A stretch of 20,329 bases of DNA from Bodo saltans (Eukaryota; Euglenozoa; Kinetoplastea; Eubodonida; Bodonidae), in NCBI GenBank assembly GCA_001460835.1, contig CYKH01002227.1:12818-33146 (forward strand), written 5' to 3'. This document shows, piece by piece, positions 1 to 8,058 of the stretch. The translations under genes were made by a program, and so were the position numbers. How positions within the stretch are numbered: position 1 is the stretch's first letter; every line of letters starts with the position of its first letter. Below the pieces are notes generated by a model. It was not told the origin of the DNA. It ran no database searches and saw only the letters and a program-made list of their open reading frames with translations.

Positions 1-931
1 AAAGACGTACTTTCGACACACACATCACGCGACGACAAAAACCATCGTCGACATTTTTTTTTGTTGCGTCGCGATTCGCTAGTTGGCTTTTCAGGTCTTG
101 CACCGCCTGAGCATTTTTGGTGCTGCTCTCTGCCTGCTGCTTGACCCCGTTGTACGCCTTCCGCAGGTCCTGCACACCGGATGAAAGAACTTCTATTTGT
201 TGCTGCATCCGCTCAGCATCTTCCAAGGCTTGCATTCGTGACATGTCTGTTCTATCTAATTCCTCTTGCAGTTGTCGTACTTCTTGCTTGGACGAGTGAA
301 GTTCACGAAGGAGAGACTCCTTCTCTTCTTTTGAAATGGAGCCAACACCGTACGTAGGGCTGAAGACGCCAATGGCTTTGCTATTTCGCGGGGAGAGGCT
401 TCCTGGAATGCCGGCTTCGTCGCGTGCAATTTGTAGCGAGGACAGCGCCTGAGCTCTGTCGTGGCTCAGTGCTAGCCACGATAAAAATGCTCGGACTGGA
501 CCCCGGCTGCCTAGTTCTGTGCGGTGCAGTGTTTGTTGCTGCTCTCGGTCCATGAGGAGTTCCATGCACTCGTGCAGCGCAGTGGAAACGGCGTCATACT
601 CCCGCTGGTCAACGCCACTGTGGCCGGTATTTCGTGGCTGCACGCGGTGTTGTGCACCATCAGTAGCCCCGTGAACACTCATCGCTAGTTGACGTTGGCT
701 TGTGCGCAGCACCTCTAATTCACGTTGTAAATCCTCCTTTTCATACAGCAGCTGCCAAAACTGATCTTGGACTTGGCGCAGACAATCGTTCTCTTTTTTG
801 AGGTCCTCTAATTCCGCCAGCAGTGCGGCGACTTCTTCTTCGTGCTGATGACGCTCTCTCGACGAGGTTGATGAACTCCGCGTAGTTGCGCCGTTGACTG
901 CCGACGGCGCTGCGATAAACCTACTCGCCAT
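1..931 (-). CDS. Coiled-coil protein, N-terminal 310 codons (3' end outside window)
   Basis: An open frame runs from the ATG at 931 to the left edge without a stop. After a Ser/Thr-rich start (residues 1-28), heptad-like Glu/Leu/Gln-rich coiled coil covers about residues 29-75. A mixed region follows, including a hydrophobic FLSWLALSHDRAQAL patch near residue 155 and an SP-containing linker. A second coiled coil runs from about residue 205 to 295. The start is supported by a poly-T tract and AG on the sense strand about 30 nt upstream. I do not recognise the family; a cytoskeletal or flagellar structural role is only an inference from composition. The last ~18 visible residues, after a run of nine A on the sense strand, lose coiled-coil character, so a frameshift or the contig edge may affect them. 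Confidence 0.75.
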   Translation of the reverse strand, partial: MASRFIAAPSAVNGATTRSSSTSSRERHQHEEEVAALLAELEDLKKENDCLRQVQDQFWQLLYEKEDLQRELEVLRTSQRQLAMSVHGATDGAQHRVQPRNTGHSGVDQREYDAVSTALHECMELLMDREQQQTLHRTELGSRGPVRAFLSWLALSHDRAQALSSLQIARDEAGIPGSLSPRNSKAIGVFSPTYGVGSISKEEKESLLRELHSSKQEVRQLQEELDRTDMSRMQALEDAERMQQQIEVLSSGVQDLRKAYNGVKQQAESSTKNAQAVQDLKSQLANRDATKKNVDDGFCRRVMCVSKVRL

Positions 932-960
932 TTCCTCTTCTAAGGCGATGAATATCTTTA

Positions 961-975
961 CTTAGCAAAAAAAAA
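961..975 (-). promoter_or_regulatory. Pyrimidine tract and AG acceptor for the gene starting at 931
   Basis: On the sense strand, nine T residues (975-967) are followed by an AG at 962-961, 30 nt before the ATG. This is the usual layout of a kinetoplastid trans-splicing acceptor. A second T-rich stretch lies at about 1063-1048. No spliced-leader data are available, so the exact site is inferred. Confidence 0.5.
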
Positions 976-1214
976 GTAACTCATGTGGCACATTGGGAGT
1001 TGGACAGGAGCGGAGCTCACTGATGATGATACTCGAGGTGATGTACAAGAAAAAAGAAAAAATTGAGTCACACGGAATTGTACAGCGATCTTCTTTGTTT
1101 TTCTTCACATCGGAAAGTGGGGATGTTTGTTCGCCTTGATCTTGGGAGATGTGACGTGACATCTTGTGGAAGATCATTTCGGGGGGAGTCAAGAGGAACT
1201 TTGATGAACTCCTC

Positions 1215-2870
1215 TTACAACCAAGATGACAGCTCTGGGGGAACTGCAAGCAACGCCGCACCCATCTCTACAGTCGGCACAGGATCGCGGCAAATGAACG
1301 GAATCAGTGGTTTCAATACACGGCGCAGCTTTGGGTCAATTACAATGACCCCGTCCACGTCTGCCGTCACCAGCGGGTTGATCTGCTCGTGGAGTACATG
1401 CACGTAGGATGTGGTCTCACCGCTGCAAATGTAATATCGGAGCCGGGGTCCTCTCGACAGCCATGTGGTCGCTTCAGGATCGGGCTCCGAGGGAAAGCGT
1501 TTCTCGAGCGCCGTCTTGGGTTGGTACTCCATCTTGATCGGAGCGTACAGTGGCTGGGACGCTAGGACCTCTTCGTCCCACGGAGCACGAAGGTATTCCC
1601 GTATCATCTTGATCGCACATTGGACGGCCTCAAGTGGAGACACAATCGAAGCAGCCCAGACACCTGAGTGCCGGGGCATGGCACTGTAATACTCATCCTC
1701 CATGCGCTTAAGCTCATCCTCGTCGTAGTCATCCTCAGGGGATGGGGTGAAGGCAAAGGGCTGGGGTTCGTAGGGAACAAACTTCGCCCCAAACGCTGCT
1801 GCTACTCGCTGGAAGACTTCTTTCGTTTCACGTGCAAACTTGTCTGCAAATGCTAAGTCTCGAATCACCTCGTCGCTTAGCACTCTCGTCGCATCACCGC
1901 CATCCTCGCTCCCATCGGTCGTAGACGCTTTTGTCATGTGACGTTTGCTTTGAAAGCGCTGCAAGTCAAGAGACTCGGCCACAATCCACACACAGTTGGA
2001 GCCTTTGGTCAGCGGCTCGCGCGATTTGGCGACCATCCTCGCAGCCGCAAAAGGGTCTGGTGGGGGAGGAAAGGGCTCACGGACCAAGGAAACATTGACA
2101 TATGTCCCAGGCACCTCACTACGAGCTCTGATCTCGTCCCACGAGTAAATAGACATCACATGCATCGTGACGTTGTAGCGTAAGAGGTGTGCGCCGTCGG
2201 TGCTCAACGCGAAGTTAGACTGAGGGACTTCTGGCTCGGGCTCGGTGGGGATTCCTTGGCGCTTCTGCTTGCGCCGTTGCTTCATATCCTCTGCAGATGG
2301 CTGGGAGTAGAAGCGTAGGGAGCTGGGCCTCGGTAGCTTGCAGACAGACTGCATCTTGAACGTGACAGTGTCTAGGGTGCAGACCTCCTGCCGCGCCAGT
2401 GACTGGTAAAAGATAAGTAGCGAGTTTTCAACTGGGTGAAAGATGGGTGTAAAGCGGTGAGGCTGAACACGGTCCGGGTACATCTTAAACACTGGCACCG
2501 TTTGCCGATCTTCATGCACCTCGAACATGGACAACGCCTCCGTTGACACGGTGACAAGGAAGAAACTTTGCGTCGTAGATTTGATTTGTGTGAATCTCTG
2601 TGGTGCCAACGCGGTGGCATGCGCGAATTGAGTGGTGCCCTCGCATGACATGTTCTTGAACTCAAAGAACTCCGCTCGATATGAGTTTGGAGAGGTTGAA
2701 TGTCGCCTCTTTGGATTCACATCGGCCGCGAAAATTTTCTTCTGTGTCACCAATATAAAGAATTCCCTTCGACACTGAAGGATCATCAGTGCATCTCCGC
2801 TTTCTTCCAACGGTGCCCCACGCAACTCGGACACTTCACACTCTTCGTACGGGTCGAACTTGCTGGCCAA
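1215..2870 (-). CDS. C-terminal part of the interrupted ankyrin-repeat protein
   Basis: This frame is open from the junction of the 391-bp duplication (2870) to the TAA at 1215 and continues the protein that begins at 4907. No ATG supports an independent start here: in this frame the open stretch upstream to 3056 reads the other repeat copy out of its proper frame. The sequence has alternating beta-strand-like segments (for example around 2700-2500 and 1450-1300), an acidic patch near 1700, and no transmembrane segment. It could be a beta-propeller or similar scaffold, but I see no diagnostic motif. If the duplication is an assembly artefact, this is simply the second half of one intact gene. 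Confidence 0.7.
   Translation of the reverse strand: MASKFDPYEECEVSELRGAPLEESGDALMILQCRREFFILVTQKKIFAADVNPKRRHSTSPNSYRAEFFEFKNMSCEGTTQFAHATALAPQRFTQIKSTTQSFFLVTVSTEALSMFEVHEDRQTVPVFKMYPDRVQPHRFTPIFHPVENSLLIFYQSLARQEVCTLDTVTFKMQSVCKLPRPSSLRFYSQPSAEDMKQRRKQKRQGIPTEPEPEVPQSNFALSTDGAHLLRYNVTMHVMSIYSWDEIRARSEVPGTYVNVSLVREPFPPPPDPFAAARMVAKSREPLTKGSNCVWIVAESLDLQRFQSKRHMTKASTTDGSEDGGDATRVLSDEVIRDLAFADKFARETKEVFQRVAAAFGAKFVPYEPQPFAFTPSPEDDYDEDELKRMEDEYYSAMPRHSGVWAASIVSPLEAVQCAIKMIREYLRAPWDEEVLASQPLYAPIKMEYQPKTALEKRFPSEPDPEATTWLSRGPRLRYYICSGETTSYVHVLHEQINPLVTADVDGVIVIDPKLRRVLKPLIPFICRDPVPTVEMGAALLAVPPELSSWL
2481..2870. repeat. 391-bp tandem duplication, left copy
   Basis: The left copy matches 2872-3261 at an offset of exactly 391 bp. 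I count 10 substitutions and no indels over 390 bp. Nine of them lie in the right-hand 176 bp (2695-2870) and only one in the first 214 bp. In this copy the coding frame is continuous with the downstream C-terminal part. Confidence 0.95.
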
Positions 2871-3489
2871 CCATCTTAAACACTGGCACCGTTTGCCGAT
2901 CTTCATGCACCTCGAACATGGACAAGGCCTCCGTTGACACGGTGACAAGGAAGAAACTTTGCGTCGTAGATTTGATTTGTGTGAATCTCTGTGGTGCCAA
3001 CGCGGTGGCATGCGCGAATTGAGTGGTGCCCTCGCATGACATGTTCTTGAACTCAAAGAACTCCGCTCGATATGAGCTTGAAGAGGTTGAATGACGCCTC
3101 TTTGGATTTACATCGGCCGCAAATATTTTCTTCTGTGTCACCAATATAAAGAATTCCCTTCGACATTGAAGGATCATCAGTGCATCTCCGCTTTCTTCCA
3201 ACGGTGCCCCACGCAGCTCGGACACTTCACACTCTTCATACGGGTCGAACTTGCTGGCCAATGATTTCATGCAGTGGTCGAACCCATCTTTAGGCGACAT
3301 GTGCCGGAACTGCAACACCCTGAACACAATACCGTCCGATGGGAGAACATTGACCGATGTCGTTTGAGTGAGCTGATTCTTCGAATCCGTGGACACAGCA
3401 CAGGAAGTGGTGGACGGGGAAGTACTCCTCTCAAGTTCCCCCTCTGTAATCGCAGCAAACCTTCCTGCAGCGCGGGCAGCGCGCCCCAT
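2836..3489 (-). pseudogene. Middle part of the ankyrin-repeat gene, displaced in frame
   Basis: Between the 26-bp and 391-bp duplications the native reading is in a frame different from both flanks. It can be read from about 3497 down to 2872, after which it runs into the second repeat copy out of frame and stops at 2836. It encodes a linker rich in Ser/Thr followed by residues that are repeated, nearly identically, in the C-terminal part (for example the FDPYEECEVSELRG and FEVHEDRQTVPVF segments). An in-frame ATG at 3489 lies within the 26-bp repeat and is probably not a real start. Counted against a version without duplications, this is the internal portion of one gene. Confidence 0.7.
2872..3261. 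repeat. 391-bp tandem duplication, right copy
   Basis: This is the second copy of the unit at 2481-2870. The spacing is 391 bp (3 x 130 + 1), so two copies cannot both be read in the native frame without a shift. Junction sequence at 2870-2872 joins the end of one unit to the start of the next with one extra C. Confidence 0.95.
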
Positions 3490-4907
3490 CGGCTCAGGCG
3501 GGCAGCGCGCCCCATCGGCTCAGTTCCACCGAAGCCCACTGCTGGATTGTCCCCTCGGTGAGACGCTGCAGCGTTGTCGGAGAAGGCGTCACGGAACGTC
3601 ACAGAATCGTCCACAGGAGATCGGCCTCTGACGGAATCTGCTGGTGAGATGGGAGAGAGGCAGTCTCGATCTCCTCCGAGCGTTGTAGATGGAGAGGTAT
3701 TGAACCCTCGGTGTTGGGGGGTGTGTGGCGCAGCAGCTTGCTGAAGGCGCGGAATCGGCGCAGCTTTGGCGGCAACGACGTAGGCGATTGTGCCAAACGT
3801 ACCGTCAGCGGCACAGCACACTTGGCCTGCATCAAGACGCTTGGTGAAGCGAACGCCGCCAGTTGGATGTACATTCACATGCGGCGTCATACCCTCCGGG
3901 TAGTCCGCAGTCCCTCCGCACACTTGACTCTTACGGCGCCCTCCCGCTCCTCCACGCCCTTGTCGAAGTTTCACGCCATGCTCGTCTACTCGGACCTCTA
4001 ACAACGCACCTGTGTTGCACAAGATCCATTCACTGACACCACGCTGAGAAACTGGCGTCTTTTGCGACTCAAGGCCGCTCACCACAGAAAAGTTCGTGAC
4101 CAGTGGTATTTGTTGCTCCAGTGACTTCAGCTTCTTCGCTAGCTCCTCTCCCTTAGAAGGATCGTATGAAGAGTCCAGGCCCCCGTGCGCCACAAATGAT
4201 CGTTTTCGTTCGAACTGCCCCAACTCCCCGTCCAAGGCGTTGTAGGATGCGTGGTGGTCTCGTGGCTGATAAATAGAGTGCTCGATATCTCTGACGACGT
4301 CCCACATGAAGATACCGCCTTTGTAGGAGAAGTACAGGCAATGCTTCGCGACGTTGGAAAATACGCCTGTACCTGTGTCCTCTGCGGCGCGTTTCATAAG
4401 GCGGGAGGCGGAGAGTGGTGCGATAGACTTGACCCTCGATTCATTTTCCAAGCGATGCGCAAGGACAGCCGCAACAACCTCTTCGCGTATGAGCCCTTCA
4501 GGAGCGCAATCAAAAGAATTAAGGCCAGCGGAGTTGGAGAGGTAAGGGTTACCACCGTACTCCACTAGCAGCTTCACCACCTCAGCTCGAGAACCTGACG
4601 GTGCACTCTTGTTGGCAGATGAAGTTGGAGGGTTGGGCGCTGAGCAGATCACCATCAGTGGAGTGATCCCGCGGACATTAGATAAGTTGACAATACTTGG
4701 GCGATCATCCAGAACACGTTTCAATTCTTCTACAGATCCTTGCCCGGCAGCAATCTTCTTGACGATGGTGATCACATCTGTGTCACCCACTTCGCGAGTC
4801 AGGGTGATGGGCGACAAAGAGGTGGCCGGTTGCGCAGTCGCTGGTATCGCATCACTTGACGCCAGGATAACGGCTGCGGGATTGACCGCATTGCTTTGCT
4901 TTGCCAT
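3267..4907 (-). CDS. Ankyrin-repeat protein, N-terminal part of a frame-broken gene
   Basis: The first in-frame ATG is at 4907, just after a pyrimidine tract and AG. The frame stays open for 546 codons to a TGA at 3267. Residues about 70-140 look like two ankyrin repeats (a GITPLMVICSA helix and a VVKLLVEYGGNPYLSNSAG repeat). The following part has WD-like or beta-rich segments such as GVFSNVAKHCLYFSYKGGIFMWD. Up to the 26-bp duplication (about 3498) the reading looks genuine; the last ~75 residues, Arg/Cys-rich, are the wrong frame of the downstream coding sequence. The full gene would extend to 1215. I do not recognise a named family. Either the gene is a recent pseudogene or the duplications are assembly errors. 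Confidence 0.75.
   Translation of the reverse strand: MAKQSNAVNPAAVILASSDAIPATAQPATSLSPITLTREVGDTDVITIVKKIAAGQGSVEELKRVLDDRPSIVNLSNVRGITPLMVICSAPNPPTSSANKSAPSGSRAEVVKLLVEYGGNPYLSNSAGLNSFDCAPEGLIREEVVAAVLAHRLENESRVKSIAPLSASRLMKRAAEDTGTGVFSNVAKHCLYFSYKGGIFMWDVVRDIEHSIYQPRDHHASYNALDGELGQFERKRSFVAHGGLDSSYDPSKGEELAKKLKSLEQQIPLVTNFSVVSGLESQKTPVSQRGVSEWILCNTGALLEVRVDEHGVKLRQGRGGAGGRRKSQVCGGTADYPEGMTPHVNVHPTGGVRFTKRLDAGQVCCAADGTFGTIAYVVAAKAAPIPRLQQAAAPHTPQHRGFNTSPSTTLGGDRDCLSPISPADSVRGRSPVDDSVTFRDAFSDNAAASHRGDNPAVGFGGTEPMGRAARLSRWGALPALQEGLLRLQRGNLRGVLPRPPLPVLCPRIRRISSLKRHRSMFSHRTVLCSGCCSSGTCRLKMGSTTA
3472..3523. repeat. 26-bp perfect tandem duplication
   Basis: Two identical 26-bp units, 3472-3497 and 3498-3523, lie head to tail in the ankyrin gene. 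The length (3 x 8 + 2) shifts the frame. Removing one unit joins the upstream GGTEPMGRAAR reading directly to the downstream AAGRFAAITEGE reading. Confidence 0.95.
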
Positions 4908-4924
4908 CGCGAATAAAATAATCC

Positions 4925-4952
4925 CTTTTTGCAAGCAAGCACAAAACAAACA
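4925..4952 (-). promoter_or_regulatory. Pyrimidine tract and AG acceptor for the ankyrin gene
   Basis: The sense strand has a T/G/C-rich tract (4952-4931) and an AG at 4926-4925, 17 nt before the ATG at 4907. The frame is open further upstream to 4982, but only through this tract and without an ATG. Confidence 0.5.
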
Positions 4953-5095
4953 TTCATGTTGGTTTTCGATTTCGAGTATCACAACGATAAATATTCACAC
5001 CAAAATGTATTTCCTTTTTTTTCGTTCTACGGACGAAATCGAGAACTGATCACATACCGCCACCTCATTCTACAGGAAAAGACAGAAGACAACGT

Positions 5096-7720
5096 TCATT
5101 CGTCGAACAACCACGCAGGTTCATCGCTTTTCTTTGCGACTTCTGCGGGAGGGGCAACGGTGGGGGCTGCTGCGGCTGGGGGAGGTGGGGACACCGACCG
5201 TGCAGGCGTAGGCGCGGAACTTGATGTCGCACTTGCTTTCGCTACGGCTGCAGCTGGTGCAGGCTTCTCTGGGCTGGCGGCTGGGCTTGTCCCTCCTGTC
5301 AACCACTCTGGTTGATCATCTGAAGGTTGTTGAAGTGTGACAGCTTTCGGGCTGACGCGGGTAGGGCTGACTCTCTTCTCCGTTGGGCTCACTCGAGCTG
5401 CAGTCGGGCTAATGACTCTGTTCGTGGGGCTCACCCTTGACGATGCTGATTGTGAAGGGTCACGCGTGAGGGATGATGACGCCGAAAGTTGCTTGAGTGC
5501 CTTCTCTGACTTCTTCGGTGTCACCTCCTCCATCATCCACGGGGGAGTGTCGTCGTCGGGTTGAGCGGGCGAGGTCGGCTTTGTTGGAGAGGTTGTTGAC
5601 TTCACAGAAGACTCGTTAGGAGATGTTTGACGCACTTCAGCGATAGCAAGTGCTGCTTTGCTTTGCTTCTTCGTAGGGACGGGAAGGGACGACGAAGAAG
5701 AGGCCTTTCCCTTGGGGGGAAGCTTGCTTTTCACATCTTGCTCATCGTCGCTACCGACTGCATTGGACGAAGGTATTGGCGGAACAGATTCACTTCGAGG
5801 CGGTAGCTCCGACACATTCTTTCCTCCTTTGGGAACAGCGCCTTTCTTTGCAGCAGCAGCACCGCTACCAGCTGGTGCAGGTCCTGCTGGTGCTGCTGGA
5901 GCAGCAGGCTCCGCGCTGTTCGTCCTGCGACCGGCGGCAGCTGGCTGCTTCTTCGAGGGAGCTGCAGCGGACGGCTTGGACTTTCCCTGCTGTGCCCACG
6001 ACTCTCGCGCTGGGCTTTCGGTGGCCGCAGCCGCAGCAGCCGCAACGGCCTCAGCCTGTTGCTGTTGCTGCTCCTTTGCAACTTGACGTCGCCCTTTCAC
6101 TGCGTTCGTTGTCTTCTCATCTGCAGTTTGCGCTGCATGCGCATCGAGCTTAAAGCGCAATGATGCGATCTCTTCCTTCAGCATTTCGATGGCTGTAAGA
6201 TCATTCGTGGTGCCACCACCCTGAGCTGGGATTCCAGACGCGTGCTTCGCCAACGCACTTGAGTCTGATGCTCGCTTCAATATTTGAAGGCGATGCTGCA
6301 TGTTTGCGATTGCCTCATCGCGTTCAACAAGGGTTGAGCGAAGATCAATAATGCGTTTGACATCCTCCATCGGCATATCGCGGAGTTTATCCTTCGCTTC
6401 AAGTTCAGACAGTCGCTGGGCAAGACTCTCGCGAGACTGAGCTGCGGACTCGGCCTCTTTCTTCGCACGTTCGAGGTTTCCTTGAGCAATGACACGTTCA
6501 TTGCGTAGGCCCTCCAACAAACTCTTGCGCTGCTCGTCAATGTTCTCATTGTGCTTCAATCGTCGAGTGTTGTTTCGAATCTCTACTTGAAGATACTTAT
6601 TGCGCTCAGTAAGCTTTTTGATTTCTTCTTCACGCGCAACAATGTTCTTTTCGAGCATCTTGACGTGATTCGCCTCGCGGGCACGTCGACTAAGCACTTC
6701 ATAATCTTGAGCAAGGACTTGAGCTTCGCTTTGAAGCTTCTTAAGCCGCTCTTCGTCGGTACGACGCTTGACCTTGAAGACACTCATGCGCGGTGCGAGC
6801 TTGTACAACTGCGACCTCGCGTCGTCGATTGCCCGTTGGAGCTCAGCGTTCTTCAGCCTGAGGAGATTAATTTCTTGCACCGAGGTTGGCTCCTGCGCTG
6901 ATTGAAATCCATTGGTGGTCACTTTCGCTGGTGGTGCCGCATCTTGCTGTTGTTTCTTGGGGTTCTTCTTTGGCGGCGGAGATCGGGGCTCGGGATTGGA
7001 GCGGTGCCCAGAATCTCGTGAGGAAGATGTTCTATGAGATACTTGTGCTGGGGCTGAAGTTGGCTTGACAGCAGGAAGGTGGGGGACACTGTTATGCGAC
7101 GACCCCTCTTTTTGTGGACTGGGGGCCGCAGAACTGAAGGGCGAGCTGTAGTGACTGCTATTGCTGCGGCCACTGCTGCGGCTACGACTGCGGCTTGATA
7201 CGGGCGATCCATCACGAGACGGCGATCGCTCACCCTTTCTTGTGGGGGAATGACGCGATGGTGGCTGCGACTGATGCCCCTGGCTCACCGGTGGTGTTTT
7301 TGGAGTGGGGCGCAACCAGTTAAAGTCGCGTGGAGTGGGTTCGACAGATTGTGAATTGCTTGCGCCGCGAGGACGTTGCTGTTGTTGCGATTCTACAGTT
7401 TCTGGGCTAGCAACGTTAGGAAGCGGACCAGATCGTTTGCTGTTTCCACGACTGCTGCTGCGACTGCTGTTCGTCCGGCTGCCACTACTACGCGATCTAC
7501 GAGGAGTTGACTCAGGAGAACTGTGCTGAGAGCTCTTGTGGCTGCTACGATCGTTGCTCTGATGGTTTTGACTCTGGGCGTTCGAAGCAGCTCTTTCAAC
7601 TGCAGGTGGGGAGGGAGGTGGAGATTGTGGCGGGGAGCGAGGAGTCGCAGCCTTACCCTTCACAGGGGAAGATTCTTCGAAGGACTCATCACCATATGTA
7701 TCATCGTCATAATCACTCAT
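5096..7720 (-). CDS. Large low-complexity and coiled-coil protein, possibly lebercilin-like
   Basis: The gene encodes 874 residues from the ATG at 7720. The N terminus is acidic and Tyr-rich (DYDDDTYGDESFEES) and leads into a Ser/Pro/Arg-rich disordered region (about 20-280). A strong coiled coil covers about 283-481, beginning with LLRLKNAELQRAI and including KRRTDEERLKKL. A short second coil is at about 507-530, then a poly-Gln/poly-Ala stretch at about 547-575. The C-terminal region is disordered and Lys/Ser/Pro-rich. It has five closely spaced SP sites of RVSPT type at about 758-792 and three short acidic-flanked P-x-W motifs (PPWMMEE, PEWLTGG, PAWLFDE), the last at the very C terminus. 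The coil recalls lebercilin-type ciliary proteins only weakly; I would not name it. Confidence 0.85.
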   Translation of the reverse strand: MSDYDDDTYGDESFEESSPVKGKAATPRSPPQSPPPSPPAVERAASNAQSQNHQSNDRSSHKSSQHSSPESTPRRSRSSGSRTNSSRSSSRGNSKRSGPLPNVASPETVESQQQQRPRGASNSQSVEPTPRDFNWLRPTPKTPPVSQGHQSQPPSRHSPTRKGERSPSRDGSPVSSRSRSRSSGRSNSSHYSSPFSSAAPSPQKEGSSHNSVPHLPAVKPTSAPAQVSHRTSSSRDSGHRSNPEPRSPPPKKNPKKQQQDAAPPAKVTTNGFQSAQEPTSVQEINLLRLKNAELQRAIDDARSQLYKLAPRMSVFKVKRRTDEERLKKLQSEAQVLAQDYEVLSRRAREANHVKMLEKNIVAREEEIKKLTERNKYLQVEIRNNTRRLKHNENIDEQRKSLLEGLRNERVIAQGNLERAKKEAESAAQSRESLAQRLSELEAKDKLRDMPMEDVKRIIDLRSTLVERDEAIANMQHRLQILKRASDSSALAKHASGIPAQGGGTTNDLTAIEMLKEEIASLRFKLDAHAAQTADEKTTNAVKGRRQVAKEQQQQQAEAVAAAAAAATESPARESWAQQGKSKPSAAAPSKKQPAAAGRRTNSAEPAAPAAPAGPAPAGSGAAAAKKGAVPKGGKNVSELPPRSESVPPIPSSNAVGSDDEQDVKSKLPPKGKASSSSSLPVPTKKQSKAALAIAEVRQTSPNESSVKSTTSPTKPTSPAQPDDDTPPWMMEEVTPKKSEKALKQLSASSSLTRDPSQSASSRVSPTNRVISPTAARVSPTEKRVSPTRVSPKAVTLQQPSDDQPEWLTGGTSPAASPEKPAPAAAVAKASATSSSAPTPARSVSPPPPAAAAPTVAPPAEVAKKSDEPAWLFDE

Positions 7721-8058
7721 TGTTGGGGGGCTCTCTCTGTGTGTTTGGTCTATCTATTTACGGAGTTTCTTACTGATTTGCCAGCTTTTGTTGTTCGGGT
7801 AATGAAAAAACACCGGTGAACAAACGACGTCTTTAGATACGAAAGTTTGGGTGTTCAACATATCAGCATTATTATTGTTTTCTTGTTTCTTGATTTTTCT
7901 TTTTTGGTGTGTGTAAGGAAAGGTACATTTTGCATTCGCGCCGCCAACGAGCCCTCCTCAAGAAGGCATGAAGTGGCGTCTACGTTTCTTCTTCTTCGTA
8001 CCATGGTGTGTACATCATACATTTTTCTGGTCATCCTCATTTCTGATCGTAATGGCTC
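7721..8058. other. Intergenic 338 bp between DNAJB13 and the coiled-coil gene
   Basis: No gene is supported here. It should contain the 3' UTR of the DNAJB13 gene, a purine-rich stretch on the sense strand (T-rich plus strand, about 7868-7915), then the pyrimidine tract and acceptor of the downstream gene. Short plus-strand open frames are T-rich and unlike coding sequence. Confidence 0.6.
7785..7813 (-). promoter_or_regulatory. Pyrimidine tract and AG acceptor for the gene starting at 7720
   Basis: On the sense strand a T-rich tract (about 7813-7788) is followed by AG at 7786-7785, giving a 5' UTR of about 64 nt. Other AG dinucleotides lie a little downstream. Confidence 0.4.

Noticed and set aside
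962-1261. Minus-strand open frame of 99 codons between two genes
   Set aside because: It overlaps the stop region of the ankyrin gene and contains the pyrimidine tracts used as acceptor; composition is Ser/Phe-rich as expected from such tracts.
2871-3056. Minus-strand reading SSRTCHARAPLNSRMPP joined to the ankyrin C-terminal part
   Set aside because: It is the wrong frame of the right repeat copy, whose correct frame matches the left copy.
4929-5315. Plus-strand open frame of 128 codons
   Set aside because: It overlaps the C terminus of the coiled-coil gene and a spacer, with Gly/Ala low complexity and no supporting motif.
5658-6086. Plus-strand open frame of 142 codons, Ala/Gly/Cys-rich
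   Set aside because: It is the complement of the Ala/Gln-rich low-complexity part of the 874-residue gene.
5096-7720. Naming this gene as lebercilin
   Set aside because: Only general coiled-coil resemblance is visible; no diagnostic segment could be aligned with confidence.
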